A DNA stretch of 64,000 bases from Cronobacter turicensis z3032 (GCA_000027065.2 FN543093.2:4220074-4284073), one strand, 5' to 3'; positions 50,966 through 59,948 are shown, numbered from the stretch's first letter. A program made the numbers and translations. The notes: generated by a model not told the origin, from the sequence alone.

Positions 50966-51928
50966 TTAGTAGAGCTTTTTCGCGCAGTCCAGCCAGTCGC
51001 CTTTGAACGGACGCTTCATGTTTTCGATAGCGTCGATGATGTCGTGATGCACCATTTTTTCGTTCTGAATGCCGACGCAGCGGCCGCCGTAGCCCTGCAG
51101 CAGCAGTTCAATGGCGTAAGCGCCCATGCGGGAGGCCAGGATGCGGTCATAAGGCACCGGCGAGCCGCCGCGCTGGATGTGGCCGAGAACGGTGGCGCGG
51201 GTTTCGCGTTTGGTTTCGGTTTCGATGTATTTCGCCAGCTCATTGATGTCGCAGATGTGCTCGGTGATCGCAACGATAGCGTGTTTTTTGCCTTTCGCGA
51301 TGCCCGCTTTGATTTCAGAGACCAGATCTTCGCGGTTAAATTCAACTTCCGGCAGAACGATAAATTCGCAACCGCCCGCGATGGCTGCCGCCAGGGTCAA
51401 GTCGCCGCAGTAACGGCCCATCACTTCGACGATGGAAATACGCTGGTGCGAAGAGGAGGTGTCACGCAGACGGTCGATCGCCTCAACCACAGTGTGCAGC
51501 GCGGTGAAATAACCGATGGTGTAATCGGTGCCCGCGACGTCGTTATCGATGGTGCCCGGCAGACCGATGCACGGGAAGCCCATTTCGGTCAGGCGTTTGG
51601 CGCCCATGTAGGAGCCGTCGCCGCCGATAACCACCAGCGCATCAAGGCCGCGTTTCTTCATGTTCTCGATAGCCACGGCGCGGATATGTTCTTCGCGGAA
51701 TTCCGGGAAACGCGCGGAACCCAGGAAGGTGCCGCCGCGGTTGATCATGTCGGAAACGCTGTAGCGGTCGAGCTGGATCATGCGGTCTTCATACAGGCCA
51801 AGATAGCCGTCGTAAACGCCGAACACTTCCAGACCTTCTGTCAACGCCGCACGGACTACACCGCGGATGGCGGCGTTCATGCCTGGCGCATCACCGCCAC
51901 TCGTCAACACACCGATTTTCTTAATCAT
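50966..51928 (-). CDS. pfkA: 6-phosphofructokinase isozyme I
   Basis: A 320-residue ATP-dependent phosphofructokinase, same length as E. coli PfkA. ATP loop TSGGDAPGMNA, GGDGSYMGA, the catalytic Asp in TIDNDVAGTDYTIGY, and effector-site arginines are present. It commits fructose 6-phosphate to glycolysis. AGAGGT precedes the ATG. A Cra-type operator lies about 110 bases upstream, consistent with Cra repression known in E. coli. Confidence 0.98.
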   Translation of the reverse strand: MIKKIGVLTSGGDAPGMNAAIRGVVRAALTEGLEVFGVYDGYLGLYEDRMIQLDRYSVSDMINRGGTFLGSARFPEFREEHIRAVAIENMKKRGLDALVVIGGDGSYMGAKRLTEMGFPCIGLPGTIDNDVAGTDYTIGYFTALHTVVEAIDRLRDTSSSHQRISIVEVMGRYCGDLTLAAAIAGGCEFIVLPEVEFNREDLVSEIKAGIAKGKKHAIVAITEHICDINELAKYIETETKRETRATVLGHIQRGGSPVPYDRILASRMGAYAIELLLQGYGGRCVGIQNEKMVHHDIIDAIENMKRPFKGDWLDCAKKLY

Positions 51929-52037
51929 GACTACCTCTGAACGTAGAATGCAAAAGGAATACTTTCGCCGGAAACCGCCTGCGCAAGTGCGACAGGTGAT
52001 CGACTATTGCTGCAAATAGTATATCAACAGCTTCCTG

Positions 52038-52051
52038 CTGAATTGATTCAG
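52038..52051. promoter_or_regulatory. Cra (FruR) operator upstream of pfkA
   Basis: CTGAATTGATTCAG is a palindrome with six-base arms matching the Cra consensus TGAAWCGATTYA apart from the central base. It lies in the pfkA-fieF gap, 110 bases before pfkA, whose E. coli counterpart is a Cra target. Confidence 0.75.
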
Positions 52052-52117
52052 GTCAGCCCTCGTGGGGGTGGTATATACAAAAAATGCCTGACCGAACCAC
52101 GCCTTTACAACGAATGC

Positions 52118-53020
52118 TTAGCGCTCAAATTGCCCTTGCTGAAAACGCGGGACGACTGAGCATGGGTCCTGATGAATAATGACGTCCGACCCCGGAAACC
52201 GGAACAGGATCGCCTGCTCCACCTGTTCGGCGATAAGGTGCGCCTGAACGAGCGGCAAGTTGTCTTCCATTTCGAGATGAAGCTGGATAAAGCGGGTCGG
52301 CCCTGACTGCCGCGTGCGTAGATCGTGCGCGCCACGAACGCCTGGCCAGGCGGCGATAATATCGACAATCGCCTGGCGCTCGTCATCGGGGAGAGCCCGG
52401 TCGAGCAGCGACTGTACCGCTTCATAGCCCATCCGTAACGCACTGTATAAAATCCAGACGCCAATCCCGAGCGCGAATAACGCGTCGGCGCGGCGCAGGC
52501 CATACCATGAGAGGGCCAGCGCCACCAGAATAGCGGTGTTCATCATAACATCAGACTGATAATGAAGCATATCCGCCCGCACTGCCTGGCTGCGTGTTTT
52601 ACGCACTACCCAGCGCTGGAACGTGACTAACATCAGCGTAGTGACCAGCGCCGCCACCGTCACGACAATCCCGACCAGCGGCGCGCGCATAGGCTCAGGC
52701 TGAATGAGATGCTGGATACCGGTCAGGAAGAGAAACAGCGCCGAGCCGGAAATAAACATGCTTTGTGCGAGCGCCGCCAGCGATTCCGCTTTCCCATGCC
52801 CAAACGTATGTTCTTCATCGGCAGGCTGAAGCGAATAGCGCACGACGAATAAATTCGTGAGTGACGCAGCGATATCCACGAGCGAATCCACCAGGGCGGC
52901 GAGAATACTGACCGACCCGGTATACCACCAGGCGAAGATTTTGATGATCAGCAATAAGGTTGCCACAAGCGTTGCGGCGAGCGCCGCCCGGCTGACCAGG
53001 CGAGCATAGTCATGATTCAT
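52118..53020 (-). CDS. fieF: Cation efflux pump FieF
   Basis: A 300-residue cation diffusion facilitator, same length as E. coli FieF (YiiP). Six membrane helices in the first 200 residues contain the zinc-site residues of ALVDSLVDIAAS and MLHYQSDVMMN; the cytoplasmic domain carries HDLRTRQSGPTRFIQLHLEME. It exports Zn(II) and Fe(II) in exchange for protons as a dimer. It lies between pfkA and cpxP, all on the minus strand, as in E. coli. Confidence 0.97.
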   Translation of the reverse strand: MNHDYARLVSRAALAATLVATLLLIIKIFAWWYTGSVSILAALVDSLVDIAASLTNLFVVRYSLQPADEEHTFGHGKAESLAALAQSMFISGSALFLFLTGIQHLIQPEPMRAPLVGIVVTVAALVTTLMLVTFQRWVVRKTRSQAVRADMLHYQSDVMMNTAILVALALSWYGLRRADALFALGIGVWILYSALRMGYEAVQSLLDRALPDDERQAIVDIIAAWPGVRGAHDLRTRQSGPTRFIQLHLEMEDNLPLVQAHLIAEQVEQAILFRFPGSDVIIHQDPCSVVPRFQQGQFER

Positions 53021-53130
53021 AACGACTCCTGCAAAGACATGTTGCCAGTATAACTAACCGTTCGCAGGATTTGATGAAATTCGTCTGACGCATGCTGGTA
53101 ATGAAGGTCACGGCATAGCGAAAAAGGGGC

Positions 53131-53188
53131 AAAAAAAACCCCCACATCATGTGGGGGAAGACAGGGATGGTGTCTATGGCAAGGAAAA
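53131..53188 (-). ncRNA. cpxQ: CpxQ sRNA from the cpxP 3' end
   Basis: The 58 bases after the cpxP stop match CpxQ of E. coli and Salmonella: 5' end TTTTCCTTGCCATAGAC with the seed region, then the CCCCCACATGATGTGGGGG terminator stem and eight Ts. CpxQ is cut from cpxP mRNA by RNase E, binds Hfq and represses envelope mRNAs, making it the repressor arm of the Cpx response. The hairpin also serves as the cpxP terminator. Confidence 0.9.
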
Positions 53189-53194
53189 CAGGGT

Positions 53195-53701
53195 TTACTG
53201 GTTACTACGGGTACTGCTACTAAAGAGCGGCAGCGCAGACTGGCGCTGCATTTGCGCAACCTCACGGAACTGCTCCATGCGTTGCTGATGTTTCTTGTTC
53301 AAAACCGCTTGCTGCTCGGGCGTTAACAGGCGATACATCTGGTTTCTCACCTTCGCCATTTCGACCTGACGAGCCACTTGCTCCTGGGCCATTTTCTCCG
53401 CCTGAGCGCGCACTGCGTTTTCATCAAAATTTTCTGCGGTGACCAGCCTGTGCATGGCCTCCATTTCGCTAACATTAACAGGGGGCTGCTCATGTCGCGC
53501 TCGTTGCATCAAATCGCGCATTTGCTGGCGCTGATGCTCTGTTAAGTTAATGCCGTCAAACATATGGCTTTGCACACTGTTGCGTTGCGTCAGCATTTCC
53601 GCTGGATGCCAGCTTTCGTCCGTCGGGACCTGTGCTGCCTGGCTGGTTAACGCACCGACAGCCAGCGTTGAGGCCATGACGGCGGCGGTAACTTTGCGCA
53701 T
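53195..53701 (-). CDS. cpxP: Periplasmic Cpx repressor and chaperone CpxP
   Basis: A 168-residue periplasmic protein with a signal peptide (cleaved near AQA, about residue 22) and two LTxxQ motifs (LTEHQ near 53, LTPEQ near 126) of the CpxP/Spy fold. It inhibits CpxA and helps hand misfolded proteins to DegP. An in-frame GTG at 53704 precedes the ATG used here; an AGGAG site is upstream. It is divergent from cpxR and has a perfect CpxR box in the gap. Confidence 0.95.
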   Translation of the reverse strand: MRKVTAAVMASTLAVGALTSQAAQVPTDESWHPAEMLTQRNSVQSHMFDGINLTEHQRQQMRDLMQRARHEQPPVNVSEMEAMHRLVTAENFDENAVRAQAEKMAQEQVARQVEMAKVRNQMYRLLTPEQQAVLNKKHQQRMEQFREVAQMQRQSALPLFSSSTRSNQ

Positions 53702-53781
53702 CACTGACTCCTGGAAACTTATGTGCTGCGGTTCAACGAAATCCAGTCTACGATTCGGGCTGCAAACATGCGTCAGGGGGT

Positions 53782-53796
53782 GTAAAACAACGTAAA
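53782..53796. promoter_or_regulatory. CpxR box between cpxP and cpxR
   Basis: GTAAA-ACAAC-GTAAA is a perfect tandem CpxR box, located 81 bases from cpxP and 54 from cpxR, and would serve both divergent promoters. Confidence 0.9.
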
Positions 53797-53849
53797 GTCA
53801 TGGATTAGCGCGCCTTGATGACGTAATTTCTGCCTCGGAGGTACTGAAA

Positions 53850-54548
53850 ATGAATAAAATCCTGTTAGTTGATGATGACCGCGAGCTGACTTCCCTGTTA
53901 AAGGAATTGCTCGACATGGAAGGGTTTAATGTCCTCGTTGCCCATGATGGCGAACAGGCGCTTGACCTCCTGGACGACAGCATCGACCTGCTTTTGCTCG
54001 ACGTGATGATGCCGAAGAAAAATGGCATTGATACTTTGAAAGAGCTTCGTCAGACACACCAGACACCCGTTATTATGTTGACCGCGCGCGGCAGCGAGCT
54101 GGATCGCGTGCTTGGCCTTGAACTGGGCGCAGATGACTATCTGCCGAAACCGTTTAACGACCGCGAACTTGTGGCCCGTATTCGCGCTATTTTGCGCCGC
54201 TCGCACTGGAGCGAGCAGCAGCAGAACAACGACAACGGTTCGCCGACGCTGGAAGTGGACGCGCTGAGCTTAAACCCGGGCCGCCAGGAAGCGAGTTTCG
54301 ACGGCCAGACGCTGGAGCTCACCGGTACGGAGTTCACCCTGCTCTATTTGCTGGCGCAGCATCTGGGTCAGGTGGTTTCGCGCGAACATTTAAGCCAGGA
54401 AGTGCTCGGGAAGCGCCTCACGCCGTTCGATCGCGCCATTGATATGCACATTTCTAATCTTCGTCGCAAATTGCCGGAGCGCAAAGACGGCCATCCGTGG
54501 TTTAAAACCTTGCGCGGACGCGGCTATCTGATGGTTTCCGCTTCATGA
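53850..54548 (+). CDS. cpxR: Response regulator CpxR
   Basis: A 232-residue OmpR-type regulator, same length as E. coli CpxR. The receiver has acidic residues in LVDDDRELT and the phosphorylation site Asp51 (LLLLDVMMPKKNG); the winged helix at the C-terminus includes REHLSQEVLGKRLTPFDRAI. It controls envelope stress genes. A GGAGG site is in front; its end overlaps cpxA by four bases. Confidence 0.98.
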   Translation: MNKILLVDDDRELTSLLKELLDMEGFNVLVAHDGEQALDLLDDSIDLLLLDVMMPKKNGIDTLKELRQTHQTPVIMLTARGSELDRVLGLELGADDYLPKPFNDRELVARIRAILRRSHWSEQQQNNDNGSPTLEVDALSLNPGRQEASFDGQTLELTGTEFTLLYLLAQHLGQVVSREHLSQEVLGKRLTPFDRAIDMHISNLRRKLPERKDGHPWFKTLRGRGYLMVSAS

Positions 54549-55918
54549 TAGGCAGCCTTACCGCCCGCATTTTCGCCATTTTCTGGCTGACGCTGGCGCT
54601 GGTGTTAATGCTGGTGCTGATGCTGCCTAAGCTCGACAGCCGTCAGATGACGGAATTGCTGGAGAGCGAGCAGCGTCAGGGCACGATGATTGAACAGCAC
54701 GTCGAAGCTGAACTGGCGAGCGACCCGCCCAACGATTTGATGTGGTGGCGGCGGCTGTTTCGCGCTATCGACAAGTGGGCGCCGCCGGGGCAGCGTCTAC
54801 TGCTGGTCACCAGTGAAGGTCGCGTGATCGGCGCTGAACGCAACGAAATGCAGATCATTCGCAACTTTATCGGCCAGTCTGATAACTCCGATCATCCGCA
54901 GAAGAAAAAGTATGGCCGCGTGGAGCTGGTCGGGCCGTTTTCCGTGCGCGACGGCGAGGATAACTACCAGCTTTACCTGATTCGCCCGGCGAGCAATTCG
55001 CAGTCCGATTTTATCAACCTGCTGTTTGACCGTCCGCTGTTGTTGCTTATTGTCACGATGCTGGTCAGCTCGCCGCTGCTGCTGTGGCTGGCGTGGAGCC
55101 TCGCGCGTCCGGCGCGTAAACTCAAAAACGCCGCCGATGAAGTGGCCCAGGGCAACCTGCGCCAGCACCCGGAGCTGGAAGCCGGGCCGCAGGAGTTTAT
55201 CGCCGCAGGGGCGAGCTTTAACCAGATGGTGACGGCGCTGGAACGCATGATGACGACTCAGCAACGGCTGCTTTCTGATATCTCTCACGAACTGCGCACG
55301 CCGCTCACGCGCCTGCAACTGGGCACCGCGCTGCTGCGCCGCCGTAGCGGAGAGAGCAAAGAGCTTGAGCGCATCGAAACCGAAGCCCACCGGCTCGACA
55401 GCATGATTAACGATCTCCTGGTGATGTCGCGTAATCAGCAGAAAAACGCGCTGGTGAGCGAGACCATGAAGGCGAATCAGCTCTGGAGCGAGGTGCTTGA
55501 TAACGCCGCGTTTGAAGCCGAGCAGATGGGCAAATCGTTTGAAGTGACCTATCCGCCTGGCCCGTGGCTACTTTATGGCAACCCGAACGCGCTGGAAAGC
55601 GCGCTGGAGAATATCGTGCGTAACGCGCTGCGCTACTCTCACAGCAAGATTTCCGTAAGCTTCGCGGTGGATAAAGAAGGCATTACGATTAATGTCGATG
55701 ATGACGGCCCGGGCGTGAGCCAGACCGATCGGGAACAGATTTTCCGCCCGTTTTATCGCACCGATGAGGCGCGTGACCGGGAATCCGGAGGTACGGGGCT
55801 GGGCCTCGCTATCGTGGAAACCGCCGTGCAGCAGCATCGCGGCTGGGTGAAGGCAGATGACAGCCCGCTGGGCGGCCTGCGCCTGACCATCTGGCTGCCG
55901 CTCTATCACCGCTCCTGA
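54545..55918 (+). CDS. cpxA: Sensor histidine kinase CpxA
   Basis: A 457-residue sensor kinase of E. coli CpxA length: TM1 at about 7-27, periplasmic sensor domain to about 163, TM2 at about 164-184, HAMP, His248 in LSDISHELRTP, and GTGLGLAIVETA in the ATPase domain. It phosphorylates CpxR under envelope stress and is held inactive by CpxP. A terminator follows directly. Confidence 0.98.
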   Translation: MIGSLTARIFAIFWLTLALVLMLVLMLPKLDSRQMTELLESEQRQGTMIEQHVEAELASDPPNDLMWWRRLFRAIDKWAPPGQRLLLVTSEGRVIGAERNEMQIIRNFIGQSDNSDHPQKKKYGRVELVGPFSVRDGEDNYQLYLIRPASNSQSDFINLLFDRPLLLLIVTMLVSSPLLLWLAWSLARPARKLKNAADEVAQGNLRQHPELEAGPQEFIAAGASFNQMVTALERMMTTQQRLLSDISHELRTPLTRLQLGTALLRRRSGESKELERIETEAHRLDSMINDLLVMSRNQQKNALVSETMKANQLWSEVLDNAAFEAEQMGKSFEVTYPPGPWLLYGNPNALESALENIVRNALRYSHSKISVSFAVDKEGITINVDDDGPGVSQTDREQIFRPFYRTDEARDRESGGTGLGLAIVETAVQQHRGWVKADDSPLGGLRLTIWLPLYHRS

Positions 55919-55921
55919 CAG

Positions 55922-55948
55922 AGCCCTCCCCGCGCGGGAGGGCTTTGC
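55922..55948 (+). terminator. Terminator after cpxRA
   Basis: AGCCCTCCC-CGCGC-GGGAGGGCT stem followed by TTGCTTCT, four bases after the cpxA stop. Confidence 0.8.
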
Positions 55949-56020
55949 TTCTCCTGCGCCCGCTGTTTTTACCCACAGGCAATTCTGGTATTCTGCGCGC
56001 CTCTGCACAAGGGGAGCCGT

Positions 56021-56494
56021 ATGCTGAACATCGTCCTGTTTGAACCTGAAATTCCGCCCAATACCGGTAATATCATTCGTCTTTGCGCCAATACGGGCTT
56101 TCGCCTGCACATTATCGAGCCGATGGGTTTTACCTGGGATGATAAGCGCCTGCGCCGCGCGGGGCTGGATTATCACGAATTTACCGCCGTGATGCGCCAT
56201 CGCGACTATGCCGCGTTTCTGGAAGCGGAAACGCCGCAGCGCCTGTTCGCGCTGACGACCAAAGGTACGCCCGCGCACAGCGCGGTCAGCTATCAGGACG
56301 GCGACTATCTGATGTTCGGCCCGGAAACGCGCGGGCTGCCCGCCTCGATTCTGGACGTACTGCCGCCTGAGCAGAAGATCCGCATCCCGATGATGCCGGA
56401 CAGCCGCAGCATGAACCTCTCAAATGCGGTATCCGTCGTGGTGTATGAGGCCTGGCGGCAGCTCGGCTATCCCGGCGCGGTATTGCGCAGCTAA
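56021..56494 (+). CDS. trmL: tRNA (cytidine/uridine-2'-O-)-methyltransferase TrmL
   Basis: A 157-residue SPOUT methyltransferase matching E. coli TrmL (YibK): FEPEIPPNTGNIIRLCANTG at the start, the knot region LMFGPETRGLPASIL and MPDSRSMNLSNAVSVVVYE. It methylates the wobble base 34 of tRNA-Leu isoacceptors. A GGGGAG site precedes the ATG. It converges on cysE with a terminator between. Confidence 0.96.
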   Translation: MLNIVLFEPEIPPNTGNIIRLCANTGFRLHIIEPMGFTWDDKRLRRAGLDYHEFTAVMRHRDYAAFLEAETPQRLFALTTKGTPAHSAVSYQDGDYLMFGPETRGLPASILDVLPPEQKIRIPMMPDSRSMNLSNAVSVVVYEAWRQLGYPGAVLRS

Positions 56495-56514
56495 GCGCAA
56501 CCGCCAGAAACAAC

Positions 56515-56538
56515 AAAGCCGCGCGGTGCGCGGCTTTT
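56515..56538. terminator. Terminator between trmL and cysE
   Basis: AAAGCCGCG-CGGTG-CGCGGCTTT with five Ts on the plus strand; the A-run on the left allows partial use by the converging cysE transcript. Confidence 0.8.
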
Positions 56539-56559
56539 TAATGCGAAACCCTGACGGGA

Positions 56560-57381
56560 TCAGATGCCGTCGCCGTACTCAAACCCCTGGTTGATGCCAT
56601 TGAAGTGTTGATCCATATCCATCGACGGTTTGTCGCTTTCAGGCTTACCGACAATACGCGCCGGCACGCCTGCGGCCGTGGTGTGCGGCGGCACCGGCTG
56701 GAGCACCACCGAGCCCGCGCCGATTTTCGCGCCGCGCCCGACTTCGATATTGCCAAGAATTTTAGCGCCTGCGCCAATCATCACGCCTTCGCGGATTTTC
56801 GGGTGACGATCGCCGCTGGTTTTACCGGTACCGCCCAGGGTCACCGACTGGAGAATAGAGACGTCATCTTCCACCACGGCGGTTTCGCCGATCACAATGC
56901 CGGTCGCATGATCGAGCATGATCCCGCGGCCAATGGTCGCGGCCGGGTGAATATCAACCTGGAAAGAGACCGACACCTGGTTTTGCAGGAAAATCGCCAG
57001 CGCCTGACGGCCCTGCTGCCACAGCCAGTGGCCGATGCGGTGGGCCTGCAGAGCATGAAAACCTTTAAGGTAAAGCAGCGGCGTGGAGTATTTATCCACC
57101 GCCGGATCGCGGGTGCGGACGGCCTGGATATCGCACGCGGCGGAAGCGATCATTTCCGGGTCCGCCCGATAGGCCTCTTCCACGACTTCACGAATAGCGA
57201 TCGCCGGCATAATCGGCGACGCCAGCTTGTTTGCCAGCATGTAGCTTAATGCGCTACCCAGATTTTCGTGCTTCAGTAATGTCGCATGGTAAAAACTGGC
57301 CAGCATCGGCTCACAATCGGCCAGCTGACGGGCTTCGGCTTTAATATTCTTCCACACCAGATCCAGTTCTTCACACGGCAT
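56560..57381 (-). CDS. cysE: Serine acetyltransferase
   Basis: A 273-residue hexapeptide-repeat acetyltransferase, equal in length to E. coli CysE. The catalytic His is in DIHPAATIGRGIMLDHATGI; the left-handed beta helix continues to VVLQPVPPHTTAAGVPARIV, and the C-terminal tail needed for binding CysK ends FEYGDGI. It makes O-acetylserine for cysteine synthesis. The start at 57381 (MPCEELDLVW) matches the family; the longer frame to 57438 is not conserved. It is the last gene of a minus-strand run beginning with yibN. Confidence 0.97.
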   Translation of the reverse strand: MPCEELDLVWKNIKAEARQLADCEPMLASFYHATLLKHENLGSALSYMLANKLASPIMPAIAIREVVEEAYRADPEMIASAACDIQAVRTRDPAVDKYSTPLLYLKGFHALQAHRIGHWLWQQGRQALAIFLQNQVSVSFQVDIHPAATIGRGIMLDHATGIVIGETAVVEDDVSILQSVTLGGTGKTSGDRHPKIREGVMIGAGAKILGNIEVGRGAKIGAGSVVLQPVPPHTTAAGVPARIVGKPESDKPSMDMDQHFNGINQGFEYGDGI

Positions 57382-57457
57382 TGCTTTCTCCAGACAAACA
57401 AACAGCGGCCGACAAAACGGTTTGTCGGCTCGTATCAATCATTACGGGCGCTCGTCC

Positions 57458-58477
57458 TTACTGGCTGCTTCGCTCATCCTTGCGGGTACGGCCCAGCAGC
57501 GTTAATGCTGCCTCGCGCGCATTTTTTCCGCAATAGAGTACCTGATAAATTTCCTCGGTTATTGGCATTTCCACGCCAACACGCGCCGCCAGCTCGCGCA
57601 CCTCTTTGGTGTTGCGATAGCCTTCCACCACCTGACCGATCTTCTCCTGCGCGCTCTGCACGTCCATTCCCTGGCCGAGCATCATGCCGAAACGACGGTT
57701 ACGCGACTGGTTGTCGGTACAGGTCAGCACCAGATCGCCGAGACCCGCCATTCCCATAAATGTCGTCGGATCAGCGCCCAGCGCCGCGCCCAGACGGGAC
57801 ATCTCGGCAAGGCCTCGTGTAATCAACGCCGTACGGGCATTGGCACCGAAGCCGATGCCATCAGACATCCCTGCGCCGATAGCGATAACGTTTTTCACCG
57901 CACCGCCGAGCTGCACACCAATGAAATCCGGGTTGCTGTAGACGCGGAAACTTTTGCCGCAGTGCAGAAGCTGCTGGAGATCGTCTGCGAATTCGTCATC
58001 CGTCGCCGCCAGCGCAATCGCCGTCGGCAGGCCTGCCGCCAGCTCTTTGGCGAACGTCGGGCCTGAGATGACCGCGAGCGGGATAGTATCGCCTAACGCC
58101 TCGCGCGCCACATCCTGCAACAACCTGCCGGTTTCCGCTTCCAGGCCTTTTGTTGCCCATACCACACGGGCATCCGGACGCATCAGCGGTTTAATCTGGC
58201 GCAGCACCTGCCCAAACACATGGCTTGGCACCACCACCAGAATGTTGCGGCTGGCGGCCAGCGCAGTGGCTAAATCGCTCTCAAGGTGAAGCGTGTCGGG
58301 GAAAGGCACATCGGGAAGGAAAGCCACATTGCAGCGGTCAGCCTGCAGCGTCGCGATATGCGCGGGATCATGACCCCACAGCACGACGTGATGGCCGTTT
58401 CTTGCCAGCGTGATGGCAAGAGCGGTGCCGTAGGAGCCGGCACCGATGACTGTCATTGACGCATTAATGGTGTTCAT
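57458..58477 (-). CDS. gpsA: Glycerol-3-phosphate dehydrogenase [NAD(P)+]
   Basis: A 339-residue dehydrogenase, E. coli GpsA length. The dinucleotide motif GAGSYGTALA is at the N-terminus; GAVKNVIAIGAGMSDG holds the catalytic Lys and NARTALITRGLAEM the substrate site. It makes sn-glycerol 3-phosphate for phospholipids. The start codon shares one base with the secB stop, so the two are translationally coupled. Confidence 0.97.
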   Translation of the reverse strand: MNTINASMTVIGAGSYGTALAITLARNGHHVVLWGHDPAHIATLQADRCNVAFLPDVPFPDTLHLESDLATALAASRNILVVVPSHVFGQVLRQIKPLMRPDARVVWATKGLEAETGRLLQDVAREALGDTIPLAVISGPTFAKELAAGLPTAIALAATDDEFADDLQQLLHCGKSFRVYSNPDFIGVQLGGAVKNVIAIGAGMSDGIGFGANARTALITRGLAEMSRLGAALGADPTTFMGMAGLGDLVLTCTDNQSRNRRFGMMLGQGMDVQSAQEKIGQVVEGYRNTKEVRELAARVGVEMPITEEIYQVLYCGKNAREAALTLLGRTRKDERSSQ

Positions 58478-58944
58478 CAGGCATCCTGATGGTTTGCCGC
58501 GCCTTCAGCAGCCTGCTGCTGCAGATAGTTCATGAACAGCGCGTCGAAGTTAACCGGCGCAAGGTTCAGCTGCGGGAAAGTGCCGCGGGAAACCAGGTTG
58601 GTGATGCATTCGCGAGCATACGGGAACAGGCTGTTCGGGCAGTAAGCGCCGAGGCAGTGCGCCATCTGAGTGCCTTCAATGCCGGTAATGTTGAAAATAC
58701 CCGCCTGCTGCACTTCACACAGGAAAGCGGTCTCTTCGCCCAGCGACGCGGTGACCGTCACGCGCAATACCACTTCGTAGACATCGTCAGCAAGCTGGCT
58801 GGACGCAGTATCCAGATCCAGTTTCACATCCGGCTGCCAGTCTTTCTGGAACACGTGCGGCGCATTCGGTGCTTCGAAAGAGATATCTTTGGTGTAAATG
58901 CGCAGAAGCTGAAAATTCATTTCAGTGTTGTTTTGTTCTGACAT
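58477..58944 (-). CDS. secB: Protein-export chaperone SecB
   Basis: A 155-residue tetrameric chaperone matching E. coli SecB, with the peptide-binding segment EVQQAGIFNITGIEGTQM-like region and YARECITNLVSRGTFP. It keeps precursors unfolded and hands them to SecA. The start at 58944 (MSEQNNTEM) is the family start; the extension to 59001 is not conserved. Confidence 0.97.
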   Translation of the reverse strand: MSEQNNTEMNFQLLRIYTKDISFEAPNAPHVFQKDWQPDVKLDLDTASSQLADDVYEVVLRVTVTASLGEETAFLCEVQQAGIFNITGIEGTQMAHCLGAYCPNSLFPYARECITNLVSRGTFPQLNLAPVNFDALFMNYLQQQAAEGAANHQDA

Positions 58945-59000
58945 GAGCGAAAACCCTTTATATGTAATGTCCTTAAATATGCCTTCACGGCAAAAGCGCA

Positions 59001-59252
59001 CTAGCCCAGCAGAGGATCGAGTCCGCCGCGCGCATCCAGTGCATGCAGGTCGTCGCAGCCGCCGATGTGCTGACCGTCGATAAAGATCTGCGGTACAGTG
59101 GTGCGGCCACTACGCTGAATCATCTCTTCCCGTTTGGCGGTATCGCCATCAATGGGCAGCTCGAGGAAAGCGGCGCCTTTGCTGTTCAGCAGGGCCTTCG
59201 CACGATGGCAATACGGGCAGGTTGCTTTGGTATACATTTCGATATTAGCCAT
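59001..59252 (-). CDS. grxC: Glutaredoxin 3
   Basis: An 83-residue glutaredoxin with the dithiol active site Cys12-Pro-Tyr-Cys15, cis-Pro region TVPQIFI and glutathione-binding GGCDDLHALD. It reduces disulfides with glutathione in the cytoplasm. An AGAGGT site precedes the start. It lies between yibN and secB, as in E. coli. Confidence 0.97.
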   Translation of the reverse strand: MANIEMYTKATCPYCHRAKALLNSKGAAFLELPIDGDTAKREEMIQRSGRTTVPQIFIDGQHIGGCDDLHALDARGGLDPLLG

Positions 59253-59273
59253 GTCGTTACCTCTTTATGAAAA

Positions 59274-59705
59274 TTATTTACCACGCACCAGCGGCAGGTT
59301 TTCACCACTCCAGCCAGCGACGCCTTCTTTCAGCACAAACACCTGTTGAAACCCGGCGTTGGTCAGCGCAGTCGCTGATTCCTGTGCCGACAGGCCGTTG
59401 CCGTCAACCACGATAACCGGCTTCGCTTTATGCTTGTCCAGCTCGCCGACGTTGTTGGCTTTGATATCGGCAGGCAGCACGTTCATCGCGGTGGCGATAT
59501 GGCCTTTGCGGAAGTCGTCGCGCTGGCGAATATCCACTACCACGGCATCTTCTTTATTAATCAGACGCGTCGCTTCACCACGCGTAATCACCTTCACTTT
59601 AGAGGTCAGGCTCTTGAAAGTGGTGTAAATCACCGCCGCGAGTAACGCAATCCACGCGATACTAAGTATGGGGTGGCGGCCAACGAATTGCATAATTTCT
59701 TGCAT
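59274..59705 (-). CDS. yibN: Rhodanese-like protein YibN without an active-site Cys
   Basis: A 143-residue protein: one N-terminal membrane helix (about 12-30) and a rhodanese domain (VVVDIRQRDDFRKGHI, FVLKEGVAGWSGENLP). The active-site loop reads VDGNGLSAQES, with Ala where rhodaneses and E. coli YibN have Cys, and the protein contains no cysteine at all. Thiosulfate sulfurtransferase activity is therefore not expected; a structural or binding role is more likely. It heads the minus-strand run yibN-grxC-secB-gpsA-cysE and diverges from gpmI. Confidence 0.93.
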   Translation of the reverse strand: MQEIMQFVGRHPILSIAWIALLAAVIYTTFKSLTSKVKVITRGEATRLINKEDAVVVDIRQRDDFRKGHIATAMNVLPADIKANNVGELDKHKAKPVIVVDGNGLSAQESATALTNAGFQQVFVLKEGVAGWSGENLPLVRGK

Positions 59706-59948
59706 GGGGGGGTCAAACTCCCGACTCAGTAAAAAAACCAGGTGAGGAGTATACCTGCGCGCTGTGTCAATTACAGCCAGTACAAGGAAGGTTGTGCGTT
59801 TTCTGCGGCGCGTTACGTAAAAAAGGATGAAATGCGCCGTTGCGCTTACACGCCCCGGCCTGTTCTTTGATCTTCTGCGGCTATTTGCCCTCAGGCGGTG
59901 TAGTAAAGTTACGCCAATTTTTTCGTCTTTGACGCATGAGGTTCTGCA

